A DNA stretch of 64,000 nt from Microbacterium sp. MM2322 (GTDB taxonomy: Bacteria > Actinomycetota > Actinomycetes > Actinomycetales > Microbacteriaceae). The notes under the pieces were generated by a model. It saw only the letters and a program-made list of their open reading frames with translations, ran no database searches and was not told the DNA's origin. The stretch spans positions 434,001 through 498,000 of the forward strand of contig NZ_OZ075067.1 in assembly GCF_964186585.1 (NCBI RefSeq), read 5' to 3'. Shown piece after piece: positions 48,236 to 56,508 of the stretch. The first letter of the stretch is position 1, and each line of letters starts with the position of its first letter. The position numbers and the translations under genes are program-made.

Positions 48236-48937
48236 ATGAGCGCACAGCCCGATCGATCGACACCGAGGTTGAGTCGCGCCGCGATCATCGACACAGCACT
48301 GGAGCTCGTCGATCGCAAGGGGCCGGCCGGGCTGTCCATGCGCACCCTGGGCAACGAGCTGGGCGTCGAGGCGATGTCCCTCTACCGCCACGTGCACGGC
48401 AAAGAGGACCTCCTCGAAGGCGTCGTCGACGTGCTGACCGCTGAGCTGGTCAGCGTCATGGAGCGCGAGGCCGAGGAGCACTGGCAGACGTTCCTCCAGA
48501 ACGTCGCCCACGCCGTCCGAGAGATCGCCGTCACGCACCCCCGCGCCTTCCCGCTCGTCGCGAGCCGGCATCCCGCCGCCCCGTGGTTGCGGCCACCGCT
48601 GCGGAGCATCGAAGCCGTCGACGTCTTCCTGCGCGTGCTCCTCGCGCAGGGCTTCACGGACGAGCAGGCCGTGCGCGCCTATCGGGGTTTCAGCAGTTTC
48701 CTCCTCGGCCAATTGCTCCTCGAAGCGGCCGTCCACGGCGCCGACGTCGGCGGAGCGGAGGCGACCCCGGACCCCTCCGGACCGTCGGGCGAGGACGGAT
48801 CCGGACACTCGCCCTTGGACGATGCGCCGCAGGTGCGTCGGCTTCGACCGCTGCTCAGCGAGGATCACAGCAAGGAAGAGTTCGAGACCGCGCTCGAGAT
48901 CCTCCTCGACCGTCTCGAGGTCGAGCTCACGCCCTAG
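48236..48937 (+). CDS. TetR-family regulator with TetR_C domain
   Basis: 233-aa repressor. HTH: LSRAAIIDTALELVDRKGPAGLSMRTLGNELGVEAMSLYRHVHGKEDLL (partly listed), the classic TetR form with the LYxHVxxKxxL end. The C-terminal domain resembles the tetracycline-repressor C-terminal family. It is interrupted by a Gly/Ser/Pro/Asp-rich loop (EATPDPSGPSGEDGSGHSP). ATG 48236 has GGAGTGGAGG upstream. Possible targets are the divergent small gene or the importer operon 234 bp downstream. Confidence 0.9.
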   Translation: MSAQPDRSTPRLSRAAIIDTALELVDRKGPAGLSMRTLGNELGVEAMSLYRHVHGKEDLLEGVVDVLTAELVSVMEREAEEHWQTFLQNVAHAVREIAVTHPRAFPLVASRHPAAPWLRPPLRSIEAVDVFLRVLLAQGFTDEQAVRAYRGFSSFLLGQLLLEAAVHGADVGGAEATPDPSGPSGEDGSGHSPLDDAPQVRRLRPLLSEDHSKEEFETALEILLDRLEVELTP

Positions 48938-48987
48938 ACGGTCGAGCACCCCGCATCCGCCCCGGCTCCGGTCGCAGCTGAGCGCGC

Positions 48988-49025
48988 CCCGTCGATCGCG
49001 CGCGATTACCACGATCCACGACGGG
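48988..49025 (+). terminator. possible terminator after tetR gene
   Basis: CCCGTCG (48988-48994) pairs with CGACGGG (49019-49025), with the perfect palindrome ATCGCGCGCGAT (48995-49006) inside. The 234-bp gap to metQ otherwise shows no riboswitch-like pairing I can defend. Confidence 0.4.
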
Positions 49026-49171
49026 ATTTCGACCGCCTGGGGGCGCGAACGTCAAGCGGCGTAATGCCCGGTCACGGAGCGTCTCGCAACTCGTCGTCGC
49101 GGTCGCGTCGCGTTAGGAATGTCGCAGTCACAGCGAATATCCACGCCGACGCACCACGAGGAGACCACCCC

Positions 49172-50158
49172 ATGTCCGACACGAACCAGCCCCCGCAGAG
49201 CGACCTCCGCGCCGCCGTCGCGGGAGACAAGAAGCGCACCCGCATCGGTCTTGCGATCGCAATCGCCGTCGTCGCGGTCGCCGCGATCGTCGGCGGAGTC
49301 GCCCTCGCACTCCCGGCGCTCCGGCCCGCCGACGCCGCCGCGGCCGGCGGTGATGCCCCGGCCAAGCCGATCAGCGTCAAGATCGCGGTCTCCGAGGACA
49401 GCCCGTTCCAGGATGCGGTCAAGGAGGTCGCCGCCGAGAAGGGCCTGAACATCGAGTGGGTCAACGTCCAGGACTGGGTCCTGCCGAACACGGAGCTCGC
49501 CGCCGGCACGGTCGACGCCAACGCCTTCCAGCACATCCTGTACCTGAGCGCCTTCAACACCGAGAACGGCGCAGATCTCACTCCCGTCTTCTCGACGATC
49601 ATCACGCAGTGGGGGATCTTCTCCGCGACCGCGAAGTCCCTCGACGACATCGCAGACGGCGCGAAGATCGCCATCCCCGACGACCCCTCCAACGGAGGCC
49701 GAGCCCTGAACATCCTCGAGGCCGCCGGCCTCATCACCCTCTCGGCCGACAAGGGCGACTTCCCCGCCGTCGAGGACATCACGGCGAACCCGAAGAAGCT
49801 CCAGTTCACCGAGATCCCCGCGAAGTCCATCGCGCAGCAGTTCACCGACCCGAGCCTGGCCGCGGTCGTCGTGGGCACGTCGTACTTCGACCCGAGCCAG
49901 AACATCGGCTCCGACGATGCGCTCTTCCTCGACAAGGCGCTCTCCGAGCAGAACCTGCCCTACGTGAACGTCATCGCCACCCGTGAGGACAACAAGGACA
50001 ACCCCGCGTGGAAGATCCTCAAGGAGGTCTACGCCGACAAGCGCGTCGCGGCGGCCAACGAGAAGGAGAACCAGGGCTCCGTGGTGCTCGTCGACGTCCC
50101 GGTCGAGCAGCTCCGGACGAAGCTCGCCGACCTCGAGAAGCAGGCCGCGAAGAACTGA
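49172..50158 (+). CDS. metQ: MetQ/NlpA-family substrate-binding protein
   Basis: 328-aa binding subunit of a methionine-type importer. After a 20-residue cytoplasmic start there is one hydrophobic segment (IGLAIAIAVVAVAAIVGGVALAL), followed by an alanine-rich stretch and no cysteine, so it lacks the lipobox usual for MetQ and is probably anchored by an uncleaved helix. Domain landmarks: NIEWVNVQDWVLPNTELAAGTVDANAFQH, IAIPDDPSNGGRALNIL and VVVGTSYFDPS. ATG 49172 has ACGAGGAG upstream. The adjacent monooxygenases suggest an organosulfur ligand. Confidence 0.88.
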   Translation: MSDTNQPPQSDLRAAVAGDKKRTRIGLAIAIAVVAVAAIVGGVALALPALRPADAAAAGGDAPAKPISVKIAVSEDSPFQDAVKEVAAEKGLNIEWVNVQDWVLPNTELAAGTVDANAFQHILYLSAFNTENGADLTPVFSTIITQWGIFSATAKSLDDIADGAKIAIPDDPSNGGRALNILEAAGLITLSADKGDFPAVEDITANPKKLQFTEIPAKSIAQQFTDPSLAAVVVGTSYFDPSQNIGSDDALFLDKALSEQNLPYVNVIATREDNKDNPAWKILKEVYADKRVAAANEKENQGSVVLVDVPVEQLRTKLADLEKQAAKN

Positions 50159-50200
50159 CGGCCGCCGCTCGCGACCGCACCCGGCTGAGATGAGGAACCC

Positions 50201-51265
50201 ATGAGCACCGCCATCGCCTTCGAGAACGTCTCCAAGTCCTTCACGTCGAAGGGACGCAGGGTCAACGCCCTCCGCGATGTCAGCCTGACCGTCGAGAAGG
50301 GGGAGATCTTCGGGATCGTCGGCTTCTCGGGCGCCGGCAAGTCGACCCTGCTGCGCACGGTCAACGCGCTCGAGCGGCCGACCAGCGGCCGGGTCGTCGT
50401 CGACGGTCGCGAGATCTCGGCCCTGCAGGGACGCGCGCTGTACGCTGCGCGGCAGCGCATCGGCATGGTGTTCCAGCAGTTCAACCTGCTCGAGTCGCGG
50501 AACGTCTACAAGAACATCGCCTACCCCCTGCGGCTTGCGGGCCTGTCCGAGGCGGAGACCCTCGATCGCGTCGAGGAGCTGCTGCGGTTCGTCGGTCTCA
50601 CCGACAAGGCCCTCGCGTATCCGTCGCAGCTCTCGGGTGGACAGAAGCAACGCGTCGGCATCGCCCGTGCGCTGGCCACCCGGCCCGACGTCCTCATCTC
50701 GGACGAGGCGACGAGCGCACTCGATCCGCAGACGACCGGCGAGGTCCTGGCCCTCCTCCGACGGGTGAACCAGGAGTACGGCGTCACCATCCTGCTCGTG
50801 ACCCACGAGATCGATGTGGTTCGCGAGCTCGCCGACAAAGTCGCCGTGATGGAGAACGGTGAGGTCGTCGAACAGGGGAGCATCTACGACGTCTTCTCCT
50901 CGCCGCAGCATCCCACCACCCGACGATTCGTGTCGTCGGTGCTGCACCACATCCCGTCCGCGGAGGCGCTCGCGAAGATCCGCGCCGTCCATCGCGGCCG
51001 CCTCGTCCAACTGCACGTCGAGGACCGCGACACCAACCACCCGTTCCTCTCGCAGGTCGCCCGCGAGCACGACGTCGACGTCAACGTCGTCTTCGGCGGC
51101 GTCGACGAACTGCAGGGCCGACTGTTCGGCAGTCTGACGGTGGAGCTCCTCGGAACGGATGCGGCAGTGGATGCCGCCATCGCGGGTCTCCGCGAGACGA
51201 CAACGGTCTCGGAGCTGCCGGCCACGGACGCCCGGACGAGCGAGAAGGAGGTCGTCCATGCGTGA
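50201..51265 (+). CDS. metN: methionine-type ABC transporter ATPase
   Basis: 354-aa ATPase: Walker A GFSGAGKST, Q-loop VFQQFNLLESRNV, signature LSGGQKQR, Walker B VLISDEATSALDP, switch His in LVTHEIDVV. The C-terminal 90 residues form the NIL domain that senses substrate in MetN (NHPFLSQVAREHDVDVNVVFGG). Its presence supports a methionine-like ligand. ATG 50201 has TGAGGA upstream; it overlaps metI by 8 nt. Confidence 0.95.
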   Translation: MSTAIAFENVSKSFTSKGRRVNALRDVSLTVEKGEIFGIVGFSGAGKSTLLRTVNALERPTSGRVVVDGREISALQGRALYAARQRIGMVFQQFNLLESRNVYKNIAYPLRLAGLSEAETLDRVEELLRFVGLTDKALAYPSQLSGGQKQRVGIARALATRPDVLISDEATSALDPQTTGEVLALLRRVNQEYGVTILLVTHEIDVVRELADKVAVMENGEVVEQGSIYDVFSSPQHPTTRRFVSSVLHHIPSAEALAKIRAVHRGRLVQLHVEDRDTNHPFLSQVAREHDVDVNVVFGGVDELQGRLFGSLTVELLGTDAAVDAAIAGLRETTTVSELPATDARTSEKEVVHA

Positions 51266-51923
51266 CTTCGACCCGAATGCGTTCTTCCCCCGCTTCTGGA
51301 TCGCGGTCGGCGAGACCGGACTCATGGTGGTCGTCGCCTTCGCGGGCGCCGCCGTCATCGGTGTGCTGCTCGGGCTGTTGCTCTACGCGAGCCGCCCCGG
51401 CAACCTCCTCCAGAACCGAGCGGTCTTCTCGGTGCTGAACCTCATCATCAACGTGGTCCGCCCGATCCCGTTCCTGATCGTGGCGATCGCCCTCATCCCG
51501 CTCACGAGGTACCTCTTCGGCACGGGTCTCGGCCCCCTGCCGCAGACGATCCCGCTCATCATCGTCGCGTGCGTCGCCATCGCCCGTGTCTCGGAATCCA
51601 ACCTCGTCGCGGTGAACCCCGGCTCGATCGAGGCGGGCGCGGCCATGGGCGCGAGTCCCGCGCGGGTGCTGTTCACGATCGTCGTGCCCGAGGCCCTCGG
51701 CCCGCTCACCCTGGGACTGACCTACATCCTGGTCGCGCTCGTCGACGCGACCGCGGTCGCGGGAGTCCTCGGCGGCGGCGGGCTCGGGTCGCTCGCGATG
51801 AACTACGGCTATCAGCGGTTCGACTGGATCTCAGTCGGCATCGTCGTCCTCGCCCTCATCGTTCTCGTGCAGCTCGCCCAGTTCCTCGGCAACGCCGTGG
51901 CGCGGAAGGTGATGCACCGGTGA
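51258..51923 (+). CDS. metI: methionine-type ABC transporter permease
   Basis: 221-aa membrane subunit with five to six segments. Landmarks: NLIINVVRPIPFLIVAIALIPLTR and ARVSESNLVAVNPGSIEAGAAMGASPARVLFTIVVPEA, the ATPase-contact loop of MetI. Overlaps the next gene by 4 nt (GTGA), showing that the flavoenzymes belong to the same operon. Confidence 0.95.
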   Translation: MRDFDPNAFFPRFWIAVGETGLMVVVAFAGAAVIGVLLGLLLYASRPGNLLQNRAVFSVLNLIINVVRPIPFLIVAIALIPLTRYLFGTGLGPLPQTIPLIIVACVAIARVSESNLVAVNPGSIEAGAAMGASPARVLFTIVVPEALGPLTLGLTYILVALVDATAVAGVLGGGGLGSLAMNYGYQRFDWISVGIVVLALIVLVQLAQFLGNAVARKVMHR

Positions 51924-53110
51924 CCTCCGCATTCGACGAGTTCGTGACGCGCGTCGGTCCCGAGGCGCCGGAGCGCGAGCGGGAGCGGCGGTTGCTTACG
52001 GGCGAGCTCGCCGAGCTCCGCGCGATCGGCTTCGGCACCTGGCGAGTGCCGGCGGAGTTCGGCGGGTCGCCGGTCACGCTCGAGGAGCAGTTCGCCCGCC
52101 TCATCCGTCTCTCTGCTGCGGATGCCAGCCTCGGTCACGTCTGGCGAGGTCACCTCGCGTTCGTGGAGTCTCTCCGGCTGCAATCGGCGGATGCCGCGCG
52201 CCCCTGGTTCGAGCGGATCCTCGCCGGCGACTTCGTCGGCAACGCGCAGTCCGAGCGTCACGCGACCGCGCACCTCGAGACCCGCATCGACCGGACCAGC
52301 GGTCGCCCGCTGCTGTCGGGGACGAAGTACTACACGACGGGCAGCATCTACGCGGACTGGATCCACCTCGCCGCCCTCGACGGCGACGAGCGCGTGAGCG
52401 TCACCGTCTCGGCCCACCACGCCGGGGTCCGCTCGACCGACGACTGGGACGGCTTCGGTCAGCTCCTCACCGGCAGCGGCACGACCGTGTTCGACCGCGC
52501 GCCCGTGGAGCCCGACGGCATCCTTCCCTCGTCGACTCAGGATGCCGCGGCCCGCGGAGCCCATCTCGGTTCGGTGCTGCAGCTCGCCCTGATCGCGGTG
52601 ATCGCGGGCATCGCGCAGCGCGCGCTCGACGACACGATCGCCTTCGTCACGCCTCGCCGCCGGACGTTCGGCTTCGCGGGCGAGACGCTGCCGCGCGAGG
52701 ACCCCCTCGTTCAGTTGGTCGTCGGCGAGCTCAGTATCGCGGCGGCAACGACCCGCCGGCTCGTGCTGTCGGTCGCGGCCGACCTGGGCGCGGCATCCGA
52801 TCACGGCGCGAGTGCGGAGGAGTTCCGTGAGATCCAGTTCGAGGTTTTCCGGTTGCAGGAGCTCGTTCCGCGCCTCGTCCTCGACGCGACGACGCGGCTC
52901 TTCGAGGTCGGCGGCGCCTCCGCCGTCGGCAAGGGCCTCGCGCTCGACCGGCACTGGCGGAACGTCCGCACGATCGCCTCGCACAACCCCGTGATCCAGC
53001 GGACGCGAGCACTCGGCCAGTTCGCGCTCACGGGCACACTGCCGGAGTGGTCGGCGCCGGCTGCGGAGGAGACCCTCACACCCCGATACGCCAGAGTCGG
53101 GCAGGCATGA
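51920..53110 (+). CDS. acyl-CoA dehydrogenase-fold flavoenzyme, SfnB/DszC-like (first copy)
   Basis: 396-aa enzyme of the class D flavin monooxygenase/SfnB group. Visible landmarks are VPAEFGGSPVTLEEQFARLIRLSAADASLGHVWRGH, the SGTKYYTTGSIYADW substrate/flavin strand, WDGFGQLLTGSGTTVFD, and the C-terminal FEVGGASAVGKGLALDRHWRNVRTIASHNPV. Relatives use reduced FMN and oxygen on organosulfur compounds (dibenzothiophene, dimethyl sulfone pathway). No flavin reductase gene lies in the operon. GTG 51920 overlaps metI, and the stop overlaps the second copy (ATGA). Confidence 0.87.
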   Translation: MTSAFDEFVTRVGPEAPERERERRLLTGELAELRAIGFGTWRVPAEFGGSPVTLEEQFARLIRLSAADASLGHVWRGHLAFVESLRLQSADAARPWFERILAGDFVGNAQSERHATAHLETRIDRTSGRPLLSGTKYYTTGSIYADWIHLAALDGDERVSVTVSAHHAGVRSTDDWDGFGQLLTGSGTTVFDRAPVEPDGILPSSTQDAAARGAHLGSVLQLALIAVIAGIAQRALDDTIAFVTPRRRTFGFAGETLPREDPLVQLVVGELSIAAATTRRLVLSVAADLGAASDHGASAEEFREIQFEVFRLQELVPRLVLDATTRLFEVGGASAVGKGLALDRHWRNVRTIASHNPVIQRTRALGQFALTGTLPEWSAPAAEETLTPRYARVGQA

Positions 53111-54300
53111 CCCGGGTGACGGATGCCGTGGCTCGCTTCGCCGCCGTGTTCGACGAGGTGGGGCGGGATGCGGTCGCCCGAGAGCTCGACCGCCGGCTGC
53201 CGCACGCGGAGGTCGCCGCGCTCCGCGACGCCGGCTTCACGCGGGTGACGGTGCCGGAGGAGTTCGGGGGCGGCGGCGAGCCGCCTTCGGTATTGTTCGC
53301 CCTGCTCGCCGAGCTCGGCCGCCGCGATCCGAACCTCGCCCAGCTGCTCCGCTCCCACTTCTCCTTCGTCGACCGCACGGTCCTCGCCGCGCCCTCCCCA
53401 GAACGGACCCGCAGGCTCGAGCTGATCGCCGGTGGCGCGATCGTCGGCAACGCGACGCACGAGCGTTCGAGCGCGAAAGTGGGTTCGCTGTCGACGACGA
53501 TCACCTCGTCGACCGACGGGCTCCGCCTCGACGGCACGAAGTTCTACAGCACCGGCACCCTCTTCGCCGATCTGGTCTCGGTCGCCGCGCAGGACGAGGA
53601 CGGTGCTCTCGTGGCGGCGCTCGTCCCCACCGCGGCATCCGGTGTCGACCTCGTCGACGACTGGAGCGGGTTCGGTCAACGCCTCACCGGCAGCGGGACG
53701 ACGGTCTTCCGCTCCGTCCGCGTCGACGAGGATGCCGTGTCCCGCCGCGTCGTCGGCGGGCCCTCGCACGGTGGCGCGTTCGTGCAGCTCGTCCTCCTCG
53801 CCGCGGTCGCCGGGATCGGACGCGCGATCGTCGACGACGCGGTCGCGTTCGTGCAGAAGCGGACCCGCACCTACAGTCACGCCTCGGCGGCGACGGCTCG
53901 GGAGGATCCGCTCGTGCAGGAGACGATCGGGCGACTCTCGGGGCTGTCCTTCGCGGCGGACTCCGCCCTGACGGCGGCAGCGGCCGGTCTCGACGACTCG
54001 GTCGCGGCGCAGCTCGCCGGAGTCGGGGGCGACGACCTGCGCGAGATCATCGCCCCGATCGAAGCGGCGACAGCCCGGGCTCAGCTCGTCGTGCTGCCCT
54101 CGGTGTTGGAGGCGGCGACGCTCCTGTTCGAGGTGGGCGGTGCCAGTGCCGTCGACACCGGGCTCGCACTGGATCGACACTGGCGCAATGCCCGAACCCT
54201 GGCATCCCACAACCCCGTCGCCTTCAAGGCGCGGGCGATCGGCGACCTGCTGCTCAACGACACCCCGGTCCCCGGCTGGTGGAGCACCGGCGAGGCGTGA
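53107..54300 (+). CDS. acyl-CoA dehydrogenase-fold flavoenzyme, SfnB/DszC-like (second copy)
   Basis: 397-aa paralog of the preceding enzyme. It shares VPEEFGGGG, LDGTKFYSTGTLFADLVSVAAQDEDG, WSGFGQRLTGSGTTVF and FEVGGASAVDTGLALDRHWRNARTLASHNPV at matching positions. The substrate-facing middle part differs strongly from the first copy, so the two may act on different steps or form a heteromer. ATG 53107 lies in the stop overlap; the LLM gene follows after 27 nt. Confidence 0.87.
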   Translation: MTRVTDAVARFAAVFDEVGRDAVARELDRRLPHAEVAALRDAGFTRVTVPEEFGGGGEPPSVLFALLAELGRRDPNLAQLLRSHFSFVDRTVLAAPSPERTRRLELIAGGAIVGNATHERSSAKVGSLSTTITSSTDGLRLDGTKFYSTGTLFADLVSVAAQDEDGALVAALVPTAASGVDLVDDWSGFGQRLTGSGTTVFRSVRVDEDAVSRRVVGGPSHGGAFVQLVLLAAVAGIGRAIVDDAVAFVQKRTRTYSHASAATAREDPLVQETIGRLSGLSFAADSALTAAAAGLDDSVAAQLAGVGGDDLREIIAPIEAATARAQLVVLPSVLEAATLLFEVGGASAVDTGLALDRHWRNARTLASHNPVAFKARAIGDLLLNDTPVPGWWSTGEA

Positions 54301-54327
54301 ACCAATACCCCCCCAGAAAGGCACGGC

Positions 54328-55716
54328 ATGGTCGAGCGCAAGAAGCTCATCCTGAATCTGTTCGAGATGAACACGGTCAGCCACATCACCCATGGGTTGT
54401 GGTCGCTGCCGGGCAACAACCGGCACCGCGTCAACGACATCTCCTACTGGATCGAGCTTGCGCAGATCCTCGAGAACGGCGGGTTCGACGGGGTGTTCCT
54501 GGCCGACGTCGTCGGGGCGTACGACGTGTTCCGAGGCGGGCCAGAGACGGCGATCCGCGAGGGGCTGCAGATCCCCTCGAATGACCCGCTCCTCGTCATC
54601 CCCGCGATGGCGGCGGTGACTGAGCGGCTGGGCTTCGGCGTCACCTTCTCGACGAGCTACGAGCCTCCGTTCGCGTTCGCCCGTCGGATGTCGACCCTCG
54701 ACCACCTGACGCGCGGACGGGTCGGATGGAACATCGTGACGTCGTACCTGCCCAACGCCGCGCGGAACTTCGGCCTCGCGGACGAAATCCCGAAGGAACG
54801 CCGATACGCGATCGCCGACGAGTTCCTCGACGTCGTCTACAAACTCTGGGAGGGGTCGTGGGACGACGGCGCGGTCATCGCGGATGCCGCGACCAAGACC
54901 TACACCGACCCCTCGAAGGTCCGCTACATCGACCATGTCGGCGAGAACTTCCGGGTCGCCGGCCCCCACCTGAGCGAGCCCTCGCCGCAGCGGACGCCCG
55001 TGCTGTACCAGGCGACCGGATCGCCCGCGGGGATCGAGTTCGCCGGGCGTCATGCGGAACTCGTCTTCACGGGCGGGCGCTCGACGGCCGACTTCATCCG
55101 CAACGTCGCGCAGATGCGTGAGGCGGCCGAGCGGCACGGCCGCGGGCGTGAGGACCTGCGGTTCATCGTTCAGGCCGGCGTCGTCGTCGGCCGCACCGAG
55201 GAGGAAGCCGCCGACAAGTGGCGCACCTACCGCGAGAACACGAGCGTCGACGGCATCCTCGCCCACGCCGGATTCCCGTTCGACCCGACCGCCTTCCCGC
55301 GCGAGACTCTCGTCCGCGACGCGCTCGCCCAGGCCGGAGTCTCGGACGACGCGGTGCCGTTCGCGGCCCCGGACTCGACGATCGGCGACCTGCTCGCCAG
55401 CGTCGCGACCGGACGCGAGGGCAGGTTCTTCGTCGCAGGCACCCCCGCCGTCGTCGCCGACGAGATCGAACGGTGGCTCGACGAGGACGGCATCGACGGC
55501 ATCAACCTGCGGCAGTACCACTCCTTCGACACCGCCCGCGACTTCGCGGAGCTCGTCGTTCCCGAGCTCCGCAGGCGCGGACGCCTCCTCGACGGCGGTC
55601 CCACGCTGCGCGAGCGCCTCTTCGAACGCGGACCGCGGCTGCCCGAGAACCACATCGCCGCCCGGTACCGCGGCGGCGCGAACTTGGACGTGCCGGTCGC
55701 ACCGCTGTTCGGCTGA
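54328..55716 (+). CDS. LLM flavin monooxygenase, NtaA/SnaA/DszA family
   Basis: 462-aa two-component monooxygenase of the class that includes dimethyl sulfide, dibenzothiophene sulfone and nitrilotriacetate monooxygenases. Landmarks: ISYWIELAQILENGGFDGVFLADVVGAYDV, VTFSTSYEPPFAFARRMSTLDHLTRGRVGWNIVTS, and VLYQATGSPAGIEFAGRHAELVFTGG. It needs a separate flavin reductase, not encoded here. ATG 54328 has AGAAAGG upstream. Last gene of the metQNI operon; its partners point to carbon-sulfur bond cleavage as the operon's purpose. Confidence 0.92.
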   Translation: MVERKKLILNLFEMNTVSHITHGLWSLPGNNRHRVNDISYWIELAQILENGGFDGVFLADVVGAYDVFRGGPETAIREGLQIPSNDPLLVIPAMAAVTERLGFGVTFSTSYEPPFAFARRMSTLDHLTRGRVGWNIVTSYLPNAARNFGLADEIPKERRYAIADEFLDVVYKLWEGSWDDGAVIADAATKTYTDPSKVRYIDHVGENFRVAGPHLSEPSPQRTPVLYQATGSPAGIEFAGRHAELVFTGGRSTADFIRNVAQMREAAERHGRGREDLRFIVQAGVVVGRTEEEAADKWRTYRENTSVDGILAHAGFPFDPTAFPRETLVRDALAQAGVSDDAVPFAAPDSTIGDLLASVATGREGRFFVAGTPAVVADEIERWLDEDGIDGINLRQYHSFDTARDFAELVVPELRRRGRLLDGGPTLRERLFERGPRLPENHIAARYRGGANLDVPVAPLFG

Positions 55717-55841
55717 GCGGGGACGGGACCCACAGCGGAAACTTCGTCAGCGGGTGCATCCACCGAGCCGTCTCGGCCGGAATGAACCTGTAGCGCCCGA
55801 CATCCGCCGGACGCCACTCTTCTCATCGAAGGAGCAACGTG

Positions 55842-56435
55842 ATGAACAAGAAGCTCGGAATCGCCCTCGCCACCGTGGTCGCGGGTGCACTCGCGCTGAC
55901 AGCCTCCCCGGCTTCAGCCCACCAGGCGACGAAGCCGGCTGGCTCGATCGTCGATGTCGCCGTCGCCGCGTCTGGCGGCGGTACTCCGGACAAGAACGGG
56001 TCGGACTACGACATCCTCGTTCAGGCCCTCGTGGCAACCGGCCTCGACAAGACGCTGGACGACCCGAAGTCGACGTTCACTGTCTTCGCGCCCAACGATC
56101 GCGCCTTCGAACGCCTGGTGACCGATCTGACCGGCACGGCGCCGGTCTCCGAGGCGGCAGCGCTCACGGCCATCACCTCGACGTTCACGGCCGACCAGAT
56201 CAGCGACATCCTGCTATACCACGTGGTCGCGGGCAAGAAGCTGTCGCCGCTCAAGGTGCTCTTCTCCCACGAGATCACCATGGCCAACGGTGGCACCATC
56301 GAGCCGCGCGGCCTCACCCTTCGCGACGAGACGCCGGAGCTGAAGAACCCGAAGCTCGTCCTGCGCGCCATCAACATCCCCGCGTCGAACGGCGTCATCC
56401 ACACGATCGACCGGGTGCTCGTCCCGGGCTCCTGA
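55842..56435 (+). CDS. secreted fasciclin (FAS1) domain protein
   Basis: 197-aa exported protein with a clear signal peptide (MNKKLGIALATVVAGALALTASPASA). One FAS1 domain fills the rest: VQALVATGLDKTLDDPKSTFTVFAPNDRAFERL is the H1 box, ILLYHVVAGKKL the YH motif, and NGVIHTIDRVLVP the H2 box. Such proteins act in adhesion or matrix binding. ATG 55842 is preferred over GTG 55839 for its 7-nt spacing from AAGGAG. Single gene. Confidence 0.94.
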   Translation: MNKKLGIALATVVAGALALTASPASAHQATKPAGSIVDVAVAASGGGTPDKNGSDYDILVQALVATGLDKTLDDPKSTFTVFAPNDRAFERLVTDLTGTAPVSEAAALTAITSTFTADQISDILLYHVVAGKKLSPLKVLFSHEITMANGGTIEPRGLTLRDETPELKNPKLVLRAINIPASNGVIHTIDRVLVPGS

Positions 56436-56442
56436 TCGTCCT

Positions 56443-56488
56443 CGAACGGCCCGTCACCGGTGGGGATTCACCGGTGACGGGCCGTTCG
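56443..56488. terminator. bidirectional terminator after fasciclin gene
   Basis: 20-bp perfect stem (right arm CACCGGTGACGGGCCGTTCG) with a 6-nt loop GGGATT, between the convergent fasciclin and hydrolase genes. Confidence 0.85.
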
Positions 56489-56508
56489 GCCGTTCGGGAT
56501 GCCCCGGC

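Noticed and set aside
48938..49171. SAM or other sulfur riboswitch in front of metQ
   Set aside because: I could not build the conserved junctions or kink-turn of an S-box; only a probable tetR terminator is visible.
52801..55653. Long minus-strand open frame (950 codons) opposite the flavoenzyme genes
   Set aside because: It is antisense to three well-recognised enzymes, has no family motifs and has the Arg/Asp/Val-rich composition typical of shadow frames in high-GC DNA.
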